Below, in pieces: positions 44,087 to 53,461 of a stretch of DNA of 64,000 nt. Source of the stretch: G965247475 sp965247475 (GTDB lineage: Bacteria > Chloroflexota > UBA11872). The number at the start of each line of letters is the position of its first letter. Position 1 is the first letter of the stretch. Location of the stretch: assembly GCA_965247475.1 (NCBI GenBank), contig OZ252016.1:868001-932000 (forward strand), in the 5' to 3' direction. Under the pieces are notes generated by a model. It was given only the letters and a program-made list of their open reading frames with translations. It searched no databases and was not told where the DNA came from. The translations under genes and the position numbers were made by a program.

Positions 44087-46771
44087 CTAGCGGTCCGGCG
44101 CCTCCGACTCGAGCCGCGCCTGCGCGGCCGCCAGACGGGCCACGGGCACGCGATACGGCGAGGCGCTCACGTAATCGAGCCCGATCTGCTCGCAGAACTC
44201 GATCGATGAAGGATCGCCGCCGTGTTCCCCGCAGATGCCGATCTCGATGTCATTGCGTCGTGCGCGGCCCTGGTCGGTCGCGAGTCGCATCAGCGACCCG
44301 ACGCCTTCCCGGTCGAGCGCCTGAAACGGGTTCTCGGGGAGCAGCTTGTTCTCGACGTAGCGGAGCAGGAACTTGCCCTCGGCGTCGTCACGGCTGATCC
44401 CGTAGGTCGTCTGCGTCAGATCGTTCGTCCCGAAACTGAAGAACTCGGCGACCTCGGCAAGCTCACCCGCCGTCAGACACGCGCGCGGCACTTCCATCAT
44501 GGTCCCGAACTTGAACTCGATCCGCTCGCCGGCCTCGGCCTCGACGGCGGCGGCGGTCGCCCGCAGCCGGCCCTCGACCTCGCGCAGCTCGTTGATATGG
44601 CTGATCAGGGGAATCATGATCTCCGGCACGGCGCGAACACCCGCCCGCTTGAGCTCGATCGCCGCCTCGACGATGGCGCGGACCTGCATCTCGTAGACCT
44701 CGGGATAGACGATTCCCAGCCGGACGCCGCGGAGGCCGAGCATCGGATTTGCTTCCTGGAGCTCTTGCTTGCGGCGGACTTTCCGCCGGGCGCGTTCGAG
44801 CTCGGCGGCGCCCGCCCCGGCCGCCTCCAGCTCCGCCAACTCCTCCTCCACGCCGTGGAGGAACTCGTGCAGCGGCGGGTCGAGCAGGCGAATGATCACC
44901 GGCAAGTCACGCATCGCCTCGAGGATTCCACGAAAGTCGGAGCGCTGGATCGGCTGCAGGCGCTTGAGCGCCGCGCGCCGGTCCGCCGACGTCTCCGCCA
45001 GGATCATGTCCTGGACGATCGGGAGCCGGTCGCCCTCGCGGAACATGTGCTCGGTGCGCGCCAGGCCAATGCCCTGCGCGCCGAACGAGCGAGCCAGCTC
45101 GGCCTCCTCCGGCGTGTCCGCGTTTGCCCACACGCCGAGTCTGCGGATCTCATCGGCCCAGCTCAGCAGCTCTTCGAGCTCGGGCGTGACGCTGCCCGGG
45201 ATCAGCGCAACTCGGCCGCTCATGACACGGCCGGACGTGCCGTCCACCGTGACGACGTCGCCGGCCGCGATCGTGGTCCCGTTCACGCGGAACCGTTCCG
45301 CGTCGAGGTCGATCTTGATCGCCTCGCAGCCGACGACGGCCGGCAGCCCGAGCTGCCTGGCCACGATCGCCGCATGACTCGTGGCGCCGCCGCGCGCGGT
45401 CAGAATCGCCGCCGCGGCGACCATCCCGTGAAAGTCATCGGGCGAGGTCTCGGGGCGGACGAGCACCACGTCCTCGCCCGCCTCCCTCAGCTCGGCGGCC
45501 CTGTCCGCGTTGAACACCACCTTGCCGGCGGCCGCTCCCGGCGACGCGTTGAGTCCGGTGGCGATCGGGTCCAAATCGGCGGCCGGGTCGATGCGCGGAT
45601 GCAGCAGCGCGTCCACCTGCTGGGGCTCCACCCGTCGGACGGCCGTGTGACGGTCGATGATCCCCTCGTGCACCAGCTCCACCGCGATCCGCACCGCCGC
45701 CGCCGGGCTTCGCTTGCCGGCCCGTGTCTGCAGCATGAAGAGCGTCCCGTTCTCAATGGTGAACTCGAGGTCTTGCATCTCCCGGTAGTGCTGTTCGAGG
45801 GTGGTGGCGAAGTTCTCGAACTGTCGGTACACGTCGGGCATGGCCTGTTCGAGCGTGTCGATGGGTGAGGGGGTGCGCACCCCGGCCACCACGTCCTCGC
45901 CCTGCGCGTTGAGCAGGTATTCGCCGAACAAGCGGCGCGCGCCGGTGTTCGGGTCGCGGGTAAAGGCAACGCCCGTGCCGGAACCCTCGCCCATGTTTCC
46001 AAAGACCATGGTCTGCACGTTGCACGCCGTTCCCCAGTCGTGCGGCAGCTTGTGGAACTCGCGGTAGTCCACGGCGCGCTTGCCGTGCCACGAGTCGAAC
46101 ACCGCCCGGATCGCGCCCGCGAGTTGCTCGCGCGGGTCCTCCGGAGCCTGGCGCCCGGTCGAGTCATACACCAGGGTCTTGAAGTCATCGACGACGGCCC
46201 GCCAGTCGTCTGGCGTGAGCTCCGGGTCGTCGCGTTTCCCCAGCGCCTGCTTGCGGCGCTCGATGATCCCTTCGAACTCGCGGCTGTCGATACCGAGCAC
46301 GATCGAACCGTACCCCTGCACGAACCGGCGGTAGGCATCCCACCCGAAGCGCTCGTCGTCGGCGCGGCGGATCAGACCGTCGAGCGTCGCGGAGTTCAAG
46401 CCCAGGTTGAGCACCGTGTCCATCATTCCGGGCATGGAGACCCGCGCGCCTGAGCGCACCGACACGAGCAGCGGGGCCGTCGGGTCGCCGAACATCGTCC
46501 CGGTCGCTCGCTCGATCGACCCGAGCGCTTCATCGACCTGATCCAGCAGCCCGTCGGGAAGCTGTCGGCCGTTGTCGAGGTAGGCCAGGCTGGCGGCCGT
46601 GGTGATCGTGAATCCAGGCGGAACCGGCATGCCGGCGCGCGTCATCTCCGCGTTGCCGGCGCCCTTGCCGCCCAGCAGATCCCGCATCGATTCGTCGCCC
46701 TCGGAGAACAGGTAGACCCACTTGGTGGAGGCGGGCGCGGACTGGGACACGGCGGTGTGACTCCCGGGCAT
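44087..46771 (-). CDS. ppdK: Pyruvate, phosphate dikinase
   Basis: 894 aa from ATG 46771 (GTG 46777 possible). An upstream extension open to 47038 runs antisense to the MFS gene and is rejected. WVYLFSEGDESMRDLLGGKGAGNAEM is the PPDK N-terminus. The phosphohistidine domain carries LTARGGATSHAAIVARQLG. The C-terminal PEP/pyruvate barrel has IGLARTEHMF, MLGLRGVRLGI, FSFGTNDLTQTTYG and GICGEHGGDPSSIEF. It interconverts pyruvate + ATP + Pi and PEP + AMP + PPi. Length matches the family. Residue 1-90 of the nucleotide domain is complete. Single gene between dnaG and an exporter. Confidence 0.95.
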   Translation of the reverse strand: MPGSHTAVSQSAPASTKWVYLFSEGDESMRDLLGGKGAGNAEMTRAGMPVPPGFTITTAASLAYLDNGRQLPDGLLDQVDEALGSIERATGTMFGDPTAPLLVSVRSGARVSMPGMMDTVLNLGLNSATLDGLIRRADDERFGWDAYRRFVQGYGSIVLGIDSREFEGIIERRKQALGKRDDPELTPDDWRAVVDDFKTLVYDSTGRQAPEDPREQLAGAIRAVFDSWHGKRAVDYREFHKLPHDWGTACNVQTMVFGNMGEGSGTGVAFTRDPNTGARRLFGEYLLNAQGEDVVAGVRTPSPIDTLEQAMPDVYRQFENFATTLEQHYREMQDLEFTIENGTLFMLQTRAGKRSPAAAVRIAVELVHEGIIDRHTAVRRVEPQQVDALLHPRIDPAADLDPIATGLNASPGAAAGKVVFNADRAAELREAGEDVVLVRPETSPDDFHGMVAAAAILTARGGATSHAAIVARQLGLPAVVGCEAIKIDLDAERFRVNGTTIAAGDVVTVDGTSGRVMSGRVALIPGSVTPELEELLSWADEIRRLGVWANADTPEEAELARSFGAQGIGLARTEHMFREGDRLPIVQDMILAETSADRRAALKRLQPIQRSDFRGILEAMRDLPVIIRLLDPPLHEFLHGVEEELAELEAAGAGAAELERARRKVRRKQELQEANPMLGLRGVRLGIVYPEVYEMQVRAIVEAAIELKRAGVRAVPEIMIPLISHINELREVEGRLRATAAAVEAEAGERIEFKFGTMMEVPRACLTAGELAEVAEFFSFGTNDLTQTTYGISRDDAEGKFLLRYVENKLLPENPFQALDREGVGSLMRLATDQGRARRNDIEIGICGEHGGDPSSIEFCEQIGLDYVSASPYRVPVARLAAAQARLESEAPDR

Positions 46772-46883
46772 CGTCACGGGCCGACGGAGTGCGGCGGGCG
46801 GCGATTCAGGTGTTCGCTCGAATGTAACATCGGCCCCAATCTCACCGGCCCCGCGTGCCGCCAACCACCTGAGACACCGCGCC

Positions 46884-48056
46884 TTGCGGACGAACCGAGC
46901 GCCTCGACGGGTTCTTGCCGTGTCGCTCGGCCACTTCTCCGTCGACTTCACCGCGCAGATCCCGACCATGCTGTACCCGCTGCTGGCGGCGAGCCTGGGG
47001 ATGACCCTCGGCATGATCGGCCTGGCGGCGATGACCATCCAAATGGCGGGCGCGCTGGCGCAGCCAACCTTCGGCTACCTGGGCGATCGGATCGGGCGCC
47101 GCGTGCTCGCGGCGGCCAGCGTGCTCTGGATGGCGGCGTGGATCGCCGCGGCGGCGTCCGCCCCGTCCTACGGGTTGCTGCTCGCGACCCTCGCGCTGGC
47201 CGGCATTGGCATCGGCGCGTTCCACCCGCAGGGGGCCGCGGTCGCGAGCGAGTCCGCCAGCCGGCGGAAGGGCATGAGCATATCGACGTTCTTCCTCGGC
47301 GGGCACCTGGGATTCGCCCTCGGCCCCGTGGTCATTGGCCTGATCCTCGCGGCCGGCGGCGTGCGCTGGACGCCCGCGCTCGTCCTGCCGGCCGTCGGGA
47401 TGGCTGTCGTCATGTTGGCGTGGCTGCGCGACGGTGCGTCGCGCAGCTCTGTCGCCAGACCCGCTCGCGGCGAACGCCTCGATGGTTTCGTGCTCGCGTT
47501 GGGGGCGGCGCTGGTGCTGGCCGTCGTGCGCGGCTGGAGCTACATCACGATGAACACCTTCATCCCGATATTCGTCGCGCCCGACAAGCCCGATCCAACC
47601 CTTGCCGGCGTGGTCCTCGGCTTGTTCCTCGCCGGCCACGCGGGCGGCGCGTTCGCGGGCGGCGTTGCGGCGGACCGGTTCGGCATCCGACTGATCGTGG
47701 TCCTCTCGGCGGTCGCCTCGCTTCCCGCGATCGCCGGGTTCGCGTTCACCGGAGAGGCGCTCGGGCACGCGTCGCTCGCGCTCGTCTCGGGGTTCGCCGT
47801 TGGTCTGGGATCGACCCCAGCGGTCCTCCTGATGCAACGGCTCATCCCGTCACGCATGGGGACTGCCACCGGGGTCACGCTGGGAGTGACGTTCGGCGCT
47901 GGCGCGATCGGGAGCCTGGTCACCGGCGTGATTGGCGACGCCGCCGGCCTGACGGCCGGGTTGCTCCTGACGGCGGCGACGCAGGCGTTGGTCTTCGCCG
48001 TCGCCCGCTGGATCCCGCGCGACGCCTCCGCCCCGCGGCTGGGCCGGGCCGCCTAG
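46884..48056 (+). CDS. MFS transporter, fosmidomycin-resistance (Fsr)-like
   Basis: A 390-residue membrane protein with about 12 hydrophobic segments, starting at TTG 46884. SLGHFSVDFTAQIPTMLYPLLA at the N-terminus is the Fsr-type signature. TFGYLGDRIGRRVLAAA is the MFS loop 2-3 motif, followed by IGIGAFHPQGAAVAS and FFLGGHLGFALGPVVIG. It is likely a drug or small-molecule/proton antiporter in the cytoplasmic membrane. It overlaps the convergent rbsK by 4 nt. Confidence 0.88.
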   Translation: MRTNRAPRRVLAVSLGHFSVDFTAQIPTMLYPLLAASLGMTLGMIGLAAMTIQMAGALAQPTFGYLGDRIGRRVLAAASVLWMAAWIAAAASAPSYGLLLATLALAGIGIGAFHPQGAAVASESASRRKGMSISTFFLGGHLGFALGPVVIGLILAAGGVRWTPALVLPAVGMAVVMLAWLRDGASRSSVARPARGERLDGFVLALGAALVLAVVRGWSYITMNTFIPIFVAPDKPDPTLAGVVLGLFLAGHAGGAFAGGVAADRFGIRLIVVLSAVASLPAIAGFAFTGEALGHASLALVSGFAVGLGSTPAVLLMQRLIPSRMGTATGVTLGVTFGAGAIGSLVTGVIGDAAGLTAGLLLTAATQALVFAVARWIPRDASAPRLGRAA

Positions 48057-48967
48057 GCGAGCGCCGTCTCGAGCAGCCGCCGGATCGCCTCCGCATCAGG
48101 CATCGAGGGCTGAGCGCCAGGCTTGGTTGTGGCGAGAGCGCCGGCCGCATTGGCCCAATCGATGGCGGACTCCACGGAACGACCGGCGGCGAGCGCCGCC
48201 GCGAGCGCCCCGCTGAACGCGTCGCCCGCTCCGGTCGTGTCCACGACATCCACCAGGTGGGTCGAGCGAACGTGCAGACGCCCGTCGACGGCGGCCACCA
48301 CACCCGCGGGCCCGAGCGTGACCGCGCATCCGCGCGCCGCCCGTCGGGCAAGCGCGGCGGCGGCGTCGCCGGCCGTATCGGCCGTGACGCGTTCGCCGAG
48401 CAGCGCGCCGGCCTCGATCTCGTTGACGACCAGCAGATCGACGACCTCGTACGGGACCGCCGCGTCCGACGGCGCCGGGGCCGCGTTCAAGATCCGCCAG
48501 GCGCTCGATCCGGCCGCGCCCAGGGCCGCTCGAATCGAGTCGAGTGGCGTTTCGAGCTGCCCGAGCACCACGTCCGGCGCGAGCGATTGGACCGCCTCCC
48601 GCGCCTCGTCAGGTTCGACACGGCCGTTCGCGCCGGGTGCGAGCGCGATGGCGTTTGCCCCCGAGGTATCCACGGCGATCAGCGCGACGCCGGTGGGCGT
48701 GGCCGTCACCTGCCGAACGTATGAGGTCCCGACTCCGGCGGCGGTGAGGGTTGACGTGAGCGCCTGACCGGCGTCGTCGGCGCCGACCGCGCCGATCATG
48801 TCCACGCGCGCGCCCGCGCGCGCCGCCGCGACGGCCTGATTCGCGCCCTTCCCGCCGGCGTGCCGCGCGAGCGTTCCATCGCTCACCGTTTCGCCGGGGC
48901 GCGGGAGGTGTGGAACGCGCACCACGATGTCCTGATTGATGCTGCCGATCACGGCGACGCGGCTCAT
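48053..48967 (-). CDS. rbsK: PfkB-family sugar kinase, ribokinase-like
   Basis: 304 aa from ATG 48967. VAVIGSINQDIVVRVPHLPRPGE, HAGGKGANQAVAAARAGA (signature 1, substrate lid) and DTTGAGDAFSGALAAAL (signature 2, catalytic aspartate and anion hole) fit ribokinase. NPxE-like VVNEIEAGALLG is the Mg/phosphate-controlling motif. It phosphorylates ribose or a related sugar. It is last of the overlapping minus-strand chain that begins with folK and overlaps the WecG-type gene by 4 nt. Confidence 0.9.
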   Translation of the reverse strand: MSRVAVIGSINQDIVVRVPHLPRPGETVSDGTLARHAGGKGANQAVAAARAGARVDMIGAVGADDAGQALTSTLTAAGVGTSYVRQVTATPTGVALIAVDTSGANAIALAPGANGRVEPDEAREAVQSLAPDVVLGQLETPLDSIRAALGAAGSSAWRILNAAPAPSDAAVPYEVVDLLVVNEIEAGALLGERVTADTAGDAAAALARRAARGCAVTLGPAGVVAAVDGRLHVRSTHLVDVVDTTGAGDAFSGALAAALAAGRSVESAIDWANAAGALATTKPGAQPSMPDAEAIRRLLETALA

Positions 48968-49752
48968 GCCGGCTCTTGCCGGCGGAGCTCGCGCACGGCC
49001 TCCCGCACTGCCAGGACGGCAAACTCGGGCAGAACGCGCATCCGGCGCCAGCGCCACGGCTCGCGCGCCAGCCGAAAGGCCCATTCCATTCCGAGCGCCC
49101 GCAGCGGCGCGGGCGCTCGCGGAATCCGGCCGCTCACGAAGTCCAGCGTGCCGCCGACCCCGATCGCCACCGCCGGCGAGCGTCCAACGATGTTGCGCTG
49201 GATCCAACGCTCCTGCGCCGGAGCGCCGTAGGCCACGAACACGAGGTGGGGCTCATGGGCATCGAGGACCGCGCGCGCTTCGGCGTCGTGCTCGGGGCCG
49301 GGTCCACCGACGTGAATCTCCGGCGGCCGCAGCCCGGGCAGCGCGGCGGTGAGTTGGCGGCCGGCCTCCTGCGCGATATCCGGGCCTCCGCCGACGAGCA
49401 GCGTGGTCCAGCCGCGGTCGCGCGCGAGCGCCGCCAGGTCCCATATCAAGTCCACGCCGGTCACGCGTTCCGGGACGTCGACCCGCTGAAGCCGTCCGGC
49501 GAGAACCGCGCCCATCCCATCCGGGACGTTCAGCTTGCTGCGCTCGAGAATCTCGCGGAACGACCGATCGCCCCGCGCGCGCATGATCAGCTCGGGATTG
49601 ATGGTGACGATGTGCCCGCCGACACCGACGGCGATCCAGGCGTCGATCCACGCGACCGCCTGCGGACGGTCCACGGCGTGAATCGGCGTCCCGAGAACCC
49701 GATACGAAACGGCGCGCAGCGCATCCGCCTCGTCGGCGACGCGCGGATTCAT
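48964..49752 (-). CDS. WecG/TagA/CpsF family glycosyltransferase
   Basis: 262 aa from ATG 49752. LGTPIHAVDRPQAVAWID, HIVTINPELIMRARGD, LNVPDGMGAV (catalytic aspartate) and TLLVGGGPDIA, VAYGAPAQERWI are GT26 hallmarks. The family transfers N-acetylmannosaminuronic acid or ManNAc onto lipid-linked intermediates for surface polysaccharide. It sits in the same chain as a GT9 enzyme, and the large glycan operon lies nearby on the other strand. Confidence 0.9.
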   Translation of the reverse strand: MNPRVADEADALRAVSYRVLGTPIHAVDRPQAVAWIDAWIAVGVGGHIVTINPELIMRARGDRSFREILERSKLNVPDGMGAVLAGRLQRVDVPERVTGVDLIWDLAALARDRGWTTLLVGGGPDIAQEAGRQLTAALPGLRPPEIHVGGPGPEHDAEARAVLDAHEPHLVFVAYGAPAQERWIQRNIVGRSPAVAIGVGGTLDFVSGRIPRAPAPLRALGMEWAFRLAREPWRWRRMRVLPEFAVLAVREAVRELRRQEPA

Positions 49753-50906
49753 GTCGGCGCTGCGGCGGCGGCGCCTAGCAGACGGGTCGCCGCATCCACG
49801 ACCCGCGCCGGTGCGAGCCAGCGCATGCACAGCACATCGCCGTACGAACAGCGCGCCGGACCGCGAAAGTCGTAGCACGGTCCACATGGAATATCGACAC
49901 GCACGGCCCGCGAGCGCGGGTCGCCCGGGCCGTGCACGTCGATGTCGGTGGGACCGTGCAGCGCGAGCACCTTGGCGCCCAACGCGCGGGCCAGGTGCGC
50001 CGGTCCGCTGTCCGTCGAGATCACGAGATCCGCCGTCCGCAGGACGCCGATCAGCTCGTCCAGCCTCGTCTGGCCCACGAGATCGATGACGCCGGGCACG
50101 GCCGCCGACGCGCGTCGGCCGAACGGACGATCCTCGTCGGTTCCGACGATCGCGATCGCGCCGTCGGTTCGGGCGCGCAGCTGGTCGAGCGCTTCGAGCC
50201 AGTGACTCTCAGGCCAGCGCTTCGCGGCACCGTGCGACGCGCCGGCATGCGCGACGATCAACGGCCGCGCCGCGCCGCGGATCGCCGTGGGCGACGGCAG
50301 GCCGTCGGTTCGGTCGACCGGTTGCCAGACGGGGTCGGCGTCGGCGACGAGGCGCGTTGCCAGCACCGCCTCATGCGCGCCTCCGTTGACTCGGCGGCCG
50401 GTCAAGCTGCGGTCGAAGCTGAGGGGCGGCGCCTCGGACCGGTAGCCGACCCGCCGGCGCGCCCCGCTGAGAGCGACCAGCACGCCGGCGATGGGGCCGT
50501 ACACGCTCACCGCCAGGTCGAATCGGCGGTGACGAATGCGACGCAGCGCGCGCAGCGCCTCGACCCACGCCGCGAGGTTGAACGCGCGCGGCCAGTGCGT
50601 CAGCGAGGCGGGATCGAACGCGATCACTTCGTCGACGGCGGAGCATCGGGCCACGATTGGACACCATCGCGGCGGCGCGGCGAACGCGACGTGCGCGTGC
50701 GGCCAGCGGCGGCGCGCGGCGGCGGCCGTCGAGAGACCGTTCACGACATCTCCCATGAGATCGAGCCGCACGATGAGCACCGATGCCGGCGTCCAATCGG
50801 GTCCCACGCCGCCGCCGAGCTTTCGGCGCAGCGCCATCACCGCGAGGATCGGCGTCAACCCCACCCACGCGAGACGGCCGAGCGCGGTGCGAACTCGGTG
50901 CCTCAC
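49749..50906 (-). CDS. Glycosyltransferase family 9 (heptosyltransferase-like)
   Basis: A 385-residue protein starting at GTG in the stop of the upstream gene (GTGA). SVLIVRLDLMGDVVNGLSTAAAAR is the GT9 acceptor-side motif, and GASHGAAKRWPESHW and STDSGPAHLARALGAKVLALHGPTD the ADP-sugar-binding site. A cysteine group near the end (IPCGPCYDF, CSYGDVLCM) is common in such enzymes. It adds a heptose or similar sugar to a surface glycan; no LPS core genes are present, so the acceptor is unknown. It has a short hydrophobic stretch near the N-terminus (LAWVGLTPILAVMAL). Confidence 0.87.
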   Translation of the reverse strand: MRHRVRTALGRLAWVGLTPILAVMALRRKLGGGVGPDWTPASVLIVRLDLMGDVVNGLSTAAAARRRWPHAHVAFAAPPRWCPIVARCSAVDEVIAFDPASLTHWPRAFNLAAWVEALRALRRIRHRRFDLAVSVYGPIAGVLVALSGARRRVGYRSEAPPLSFDRSLTGRRVNGGAHEAVLATRLVADADPVWQPVDRTDGLPSPTAIRGAARPLIVAHAGASHGAAKRWPESHWLEALDQLRARTDGAIAIVGTDEDRPFGRRASAAVPGVIDLVGQTRLDELIGVLRTADLVISTDSGPAHLARALGAKVLALHGPTDIDVHGPGDPRSRAVRVDIPCGPCYDFRGPARCSYGDVLCMRWLAPARVVDAATRLLGAAAAAPT

Positions 50907-51427
50907 GGGCGCCGGCCGTCCCAGCCGCGCGGGCGCCAGCGCCAGCAGGCGCCGAATTCCGCCTTCGCCCGCCCGGTCGAGAAACTCGAGCGTCGCGCGG
51001 CCTCCGGCGCGATGAAGTCGAGACGGTCGATCCCGCGTTGGAGCCGGTCGAGTCGCTCGCCAAAGTCGCGACAGGCCGTGCGATGGGACTCGGTGATCGC
51101 GCGAAGCCGGTGCGCGAATTCGCTCGGGTCACCGCGCGCGAGCGATCGGCGCGCGACGGCCACGTGCTCTCGATGTGCCGCGAGACGCGCGCGCACGACG
51201 GCGATCCCGGCTTCCACCTCGCCCGCCAGCTGAACCCATTCCGGCGCGACGCCCGCGTTCTTCAAGATCGTGAAGGCCATCCGGAGCTCGCCCGGCACGA
51301 ATCTCGCGTCGGCATCGCTCTCGAGCGGGCGTCCGCTCCCCGCCAGCCGGTCGAAGGCGCCATCGGCGCGCCCGCGCTCGATCTCCTCCTCCACCCTCCG
51401 GCGCACCAGCTCGGGCAATCTGCTCAT
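50903..51427 (-). CDS. DUF1992 (DnaJ-homologue subfamily C member 28-type) protein
   Basis: A 174-residue protein. The conserved domain is at the N-terminus: RRVEEEIERGRADGAFDRLAGSGRPLES, PGELRMAFTILKNAGVAPEWV. A long helical, charged C-terminal region follows (REHVAVARRSLARG, FGERLDRLQRGIDRLDF). The family has no established activity in bacteria. It overlaps the GT9 gene (GTGA) and lies 38 nt after the phosphatase gene. Confidence 0.82.
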   Translation of the reverse strand: MSRLPELVRRRVEEEIERGRADGAFDRLAGSGRPLESDADARFVPGELRMAFTILKNAGVAPEWVQLAGEVEAGIAVVRARLAAHREHVAVARRSLARGDPSEFAHRLRAITESHRTACRDFGERLDRLQRGIDRLDFIAPEAARRSSFSTGRAKAEFGACWRWRPRGWDGRRP

Positions 51428-51464
51428 CCCGCGCCGTCCAGCACCAAGGTCAAAGTGCCTGGCT

Positions 51465-52091
51465 TCATACTGACGGTCCGGGTCGGCTCCGCTCGGCGCC
51501 CAGATGCGATATGTCGTTCCACGCGGTCAGGATCGGTGTGCCGTCCACCAGATCGAAGCTCGAAATCGATGTGTTGTCGACCAAGAATCTCCACATGTGG
51601 GTGGCCGGGTCGAGTCCGAGCAGCGCGCACGCGACCAGCCGTATCGGGCCGCCGTGGCTCACGATCAGCGTGTCCTCGGACGAACTTGACATAATATCAT
51701 CAAGCGCTTCGACCACGCGTTGATGCACGTCGCTCCACGCCTCACCCTCCGGCGGCTTGGCGTGGAACGCGTCGCCGTCGGCGCCGAACAGTTCCGGATA
51801 TTGGGCCGACGCTTCGGCCCACGGCATGCCTTGGATGACGCCAAAGTGCCGCTCCCGCCACAGCGGGCGCTGTTGGAATTGGATCGACGGGTCAAAGCCT
51901 CGCTCCGCCGTGAGCCGTGCACGCGCCAAGTCGCTGACGAGGAAGTGATCCGCATCGAACGCAGGCGTGCGCCGGCCCAGCAGGTCCGCCTGGCGCTCGC
52001 CCTTCGGGCTGAGCCCCACGTGCAAGCTGCCGGCCGCCCGGTCGGATGCGTTGGTCTCGGACTCGGCGTGGCGGATGAGCGTGATACGCAC
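51465..52091 (-). CDS. Histidine-phosphatase (phosphoglycerate mutase-like) family protein
   Basis: 208 aa from GTG 52091, 1 nt after the folC stop. ITLIRHAESETN contains the phospho-acceptor histidine (RHA where the family usually has RHG). RERHFGVIQGMPWAEA supplies the Glu/Arg pair, and LIVSHGGPIRLVACALL the second catalytic histidine. GAW-type EGEAWSDVHQRV is the substrate-loop region. It is probably a broad phosphatase rather than a glycolytic mutase. It could remove a phosphate in the adjacent folate pathway, but this is only suggested by position. Confidence 0.87.
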   Translation of the reverse strand: MRITLIRHAESETNASDRAAGSLHVGLSPKGERQADLLGRRTPAFDADHFLVSDLARARLTAERGFDPSIQFQQRPLWRERHFGVIQGMPWAEASAQYPELFGADGDAFHAKPPEGEAWSDVHQRVVEALDDIMSSSSEDTLIVSHGGPIRLVACALLGLDPATHMWRFLVDNTSISSFDLVDGTPILTAWNDISHLGAERSRPGPSV

Positions 52092-52092
52092 G

Positions 52093-53457
52093 TCAGTGCA
52101 CCAACGCGACGGCGGGATCGGTGTCACACGGTATACCGGCGGCGGCGCGAACGTCGGCGGCGATCGAGAGGCTCCCCGTCGCGAGCACCGCCTGTCCCGG
52201 CTCGCACGCGGCGCGGGCCATTGCCAGGGCCTCGAACGCATCTCGGGCGATCCGTGCCGGGCCTACCTCCGGATAGCGTCGGAGCAGTCGCTCCGGCGCC
52301 CAGCCGCGCGGATGGTCGGGTGCCAGCACGATCAGGTCGGTTGCGAACGCGCGAAGCTCGCCGATCATCTCCGGCACCAGCTTGTCACGATAGGCGCCGA
52401 AGATGACCGGCCCGCGACGCCGGCCGAGCAGTTCGCGCATGGAGGCCACGATCTGCGCGACCGCCAAGGGCGTATGCGCGCCGTCAACCACAACCATCGG
52501 ATCTGGCTCGACGAGCTCCAGGCGGCCGGGCCAGCGTGCGGCGGCGAATCCGGTCCGCACGGCGTCGCGCGGAATAGCGATCCCGGCTCCCGCCAGCGAC
52601 CGAACGACCTGCCAGGCCACGCCGGCGTTCGAGAGCTGGTGTCGCCCGATCAGGCCGATGGTGAACGGCTCGTGCGTGTGCGGGGCGGACGCGGTCATCA
52701 TCGGCCGCCCGAAGCGCCATATCGGTTCGCCGCGGATCGCGAGCTCATCCGCCAGGACCAGCGGGGCGCCCGCCGCTTCCACGCAGCTCGCCACGACATC
52801 GAGGACCTCTCTGTCCTGCCGCGCGACCACCATGGGCACGCCGCGTTTCGCGATCGCCGCCTTCTCGCGCGCAATCGACTCCAGCGAGTCGCCCAGCAAG
52901 CGCGTGTGCTCGAGCGTGATCCGGGTCACCGCGGTGACGTGCGGCGTGATCGCATTGGTCGCATCCAGCCGGCCGCCGAGCCCTACTTCGATGACGGCCA
53001 GATCGACCTTGCGTTCGGCGAACCATAGAAGCGCCATGACGGTCGCGATCTCGAACGTCGTGAGGCTTCCAAGCCCCGACCGCTCGGCCTGGTGCGCCTC
53101 GACGGCGGGACGCACGCGCGCCGCGAGCTCGGCGAAGTCATCCGGACTGATGATCTCGCCGTCGATGCGCAGCCGCTCGCGAAATGTGTGGAGATGCGGC
53201 TGCGTATAGAGCCCGGTTCGCAGCCCGGCGGCCTCGGCGGCCGTCGCGACCAGCACGCACACGCTTCCCTTTCCCTTGCTGCCGGCGACGTGGACGTAGG
53301 GCGTCCCCGCCTCGTGCGGATCTCCGAGCGCCCGCAGGAGTCCGCGGACTCTGGCGATCCCGTGCTCGAACGGCGCATGGGTCCGAACGCCGGCGCCCCG
53401 CTCGAGATCGGCGAACCGGTACAGCCACTCGAGGGCCTGCGGATATGCCCAGCTCAT
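52093..53457 (-). CDS. folC: Bifunctional folylpolyglutamate/dihydrofolate synthase
   Basis: A 454-residue Mur-ligase-type enzyme. VHVAGSKGKGSVCVLVA (residues 56-72) is the ATP-binding loop. LYTQPHLHTFRERLRIDGE, VIEVGLGGRLDATNAI and TRITLEHTRLLGDSLESIAREKAAI are FolC blocks (Mg-binding and carbamylated lysine region), followed by WPGRLELV and VVVDGAHTPLAV. It adds glutamate to dihydropteroate and/or folates. It lies 4 nt after folK, forming a folate pair. Confidence 0.93.
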   Translation of the reverse strand: MSWAYPQALEWLYRFADLERGAGVRTHAPFEHGIARVRGLLRALGDPHEAGTPYVHVAGSKGKGSVCVLVATAAEAAGLRTGLYTQPHLHTFRERLRIDGEIISPDDFAELAARVRPAVEAHQAERSGLGSLTTFEIATVMALLWFAERKVDLAVIEVGLGGRLDATNAITPHVTAVTRITLEHTRLLGDSLESIAREKAAIAKRGVPMVVARQDREVLDVVASCVEAAGAPLVLADELAIRGEPIWRFGRPMMTASAPHTHEPFTIGLIGRHQLSNAGVAWQVVRSLAGAGIAIPRDAVRTGFAAARWPGRLELVEPDPMVVVDGAHTPLAVAQIVASMRELLGRRRGPVIFGAYRDKLVPEMIGELRAFATDLIVLAPDHPRGWAPERLLRRYPEVGPARIARDAFEALAMARAACEPGQAVLATGSLSIAADVRAAAGIPCDTDPAVALVH

Positions 53458-53461
53458 GTCG

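Noticed and set aside
46772..47038. N-terminal extension of PPDK
   Set aside because: It would add about 89 residues antisense to the MFS gene; the PPDK family starts near MPGSH...WVYLF.
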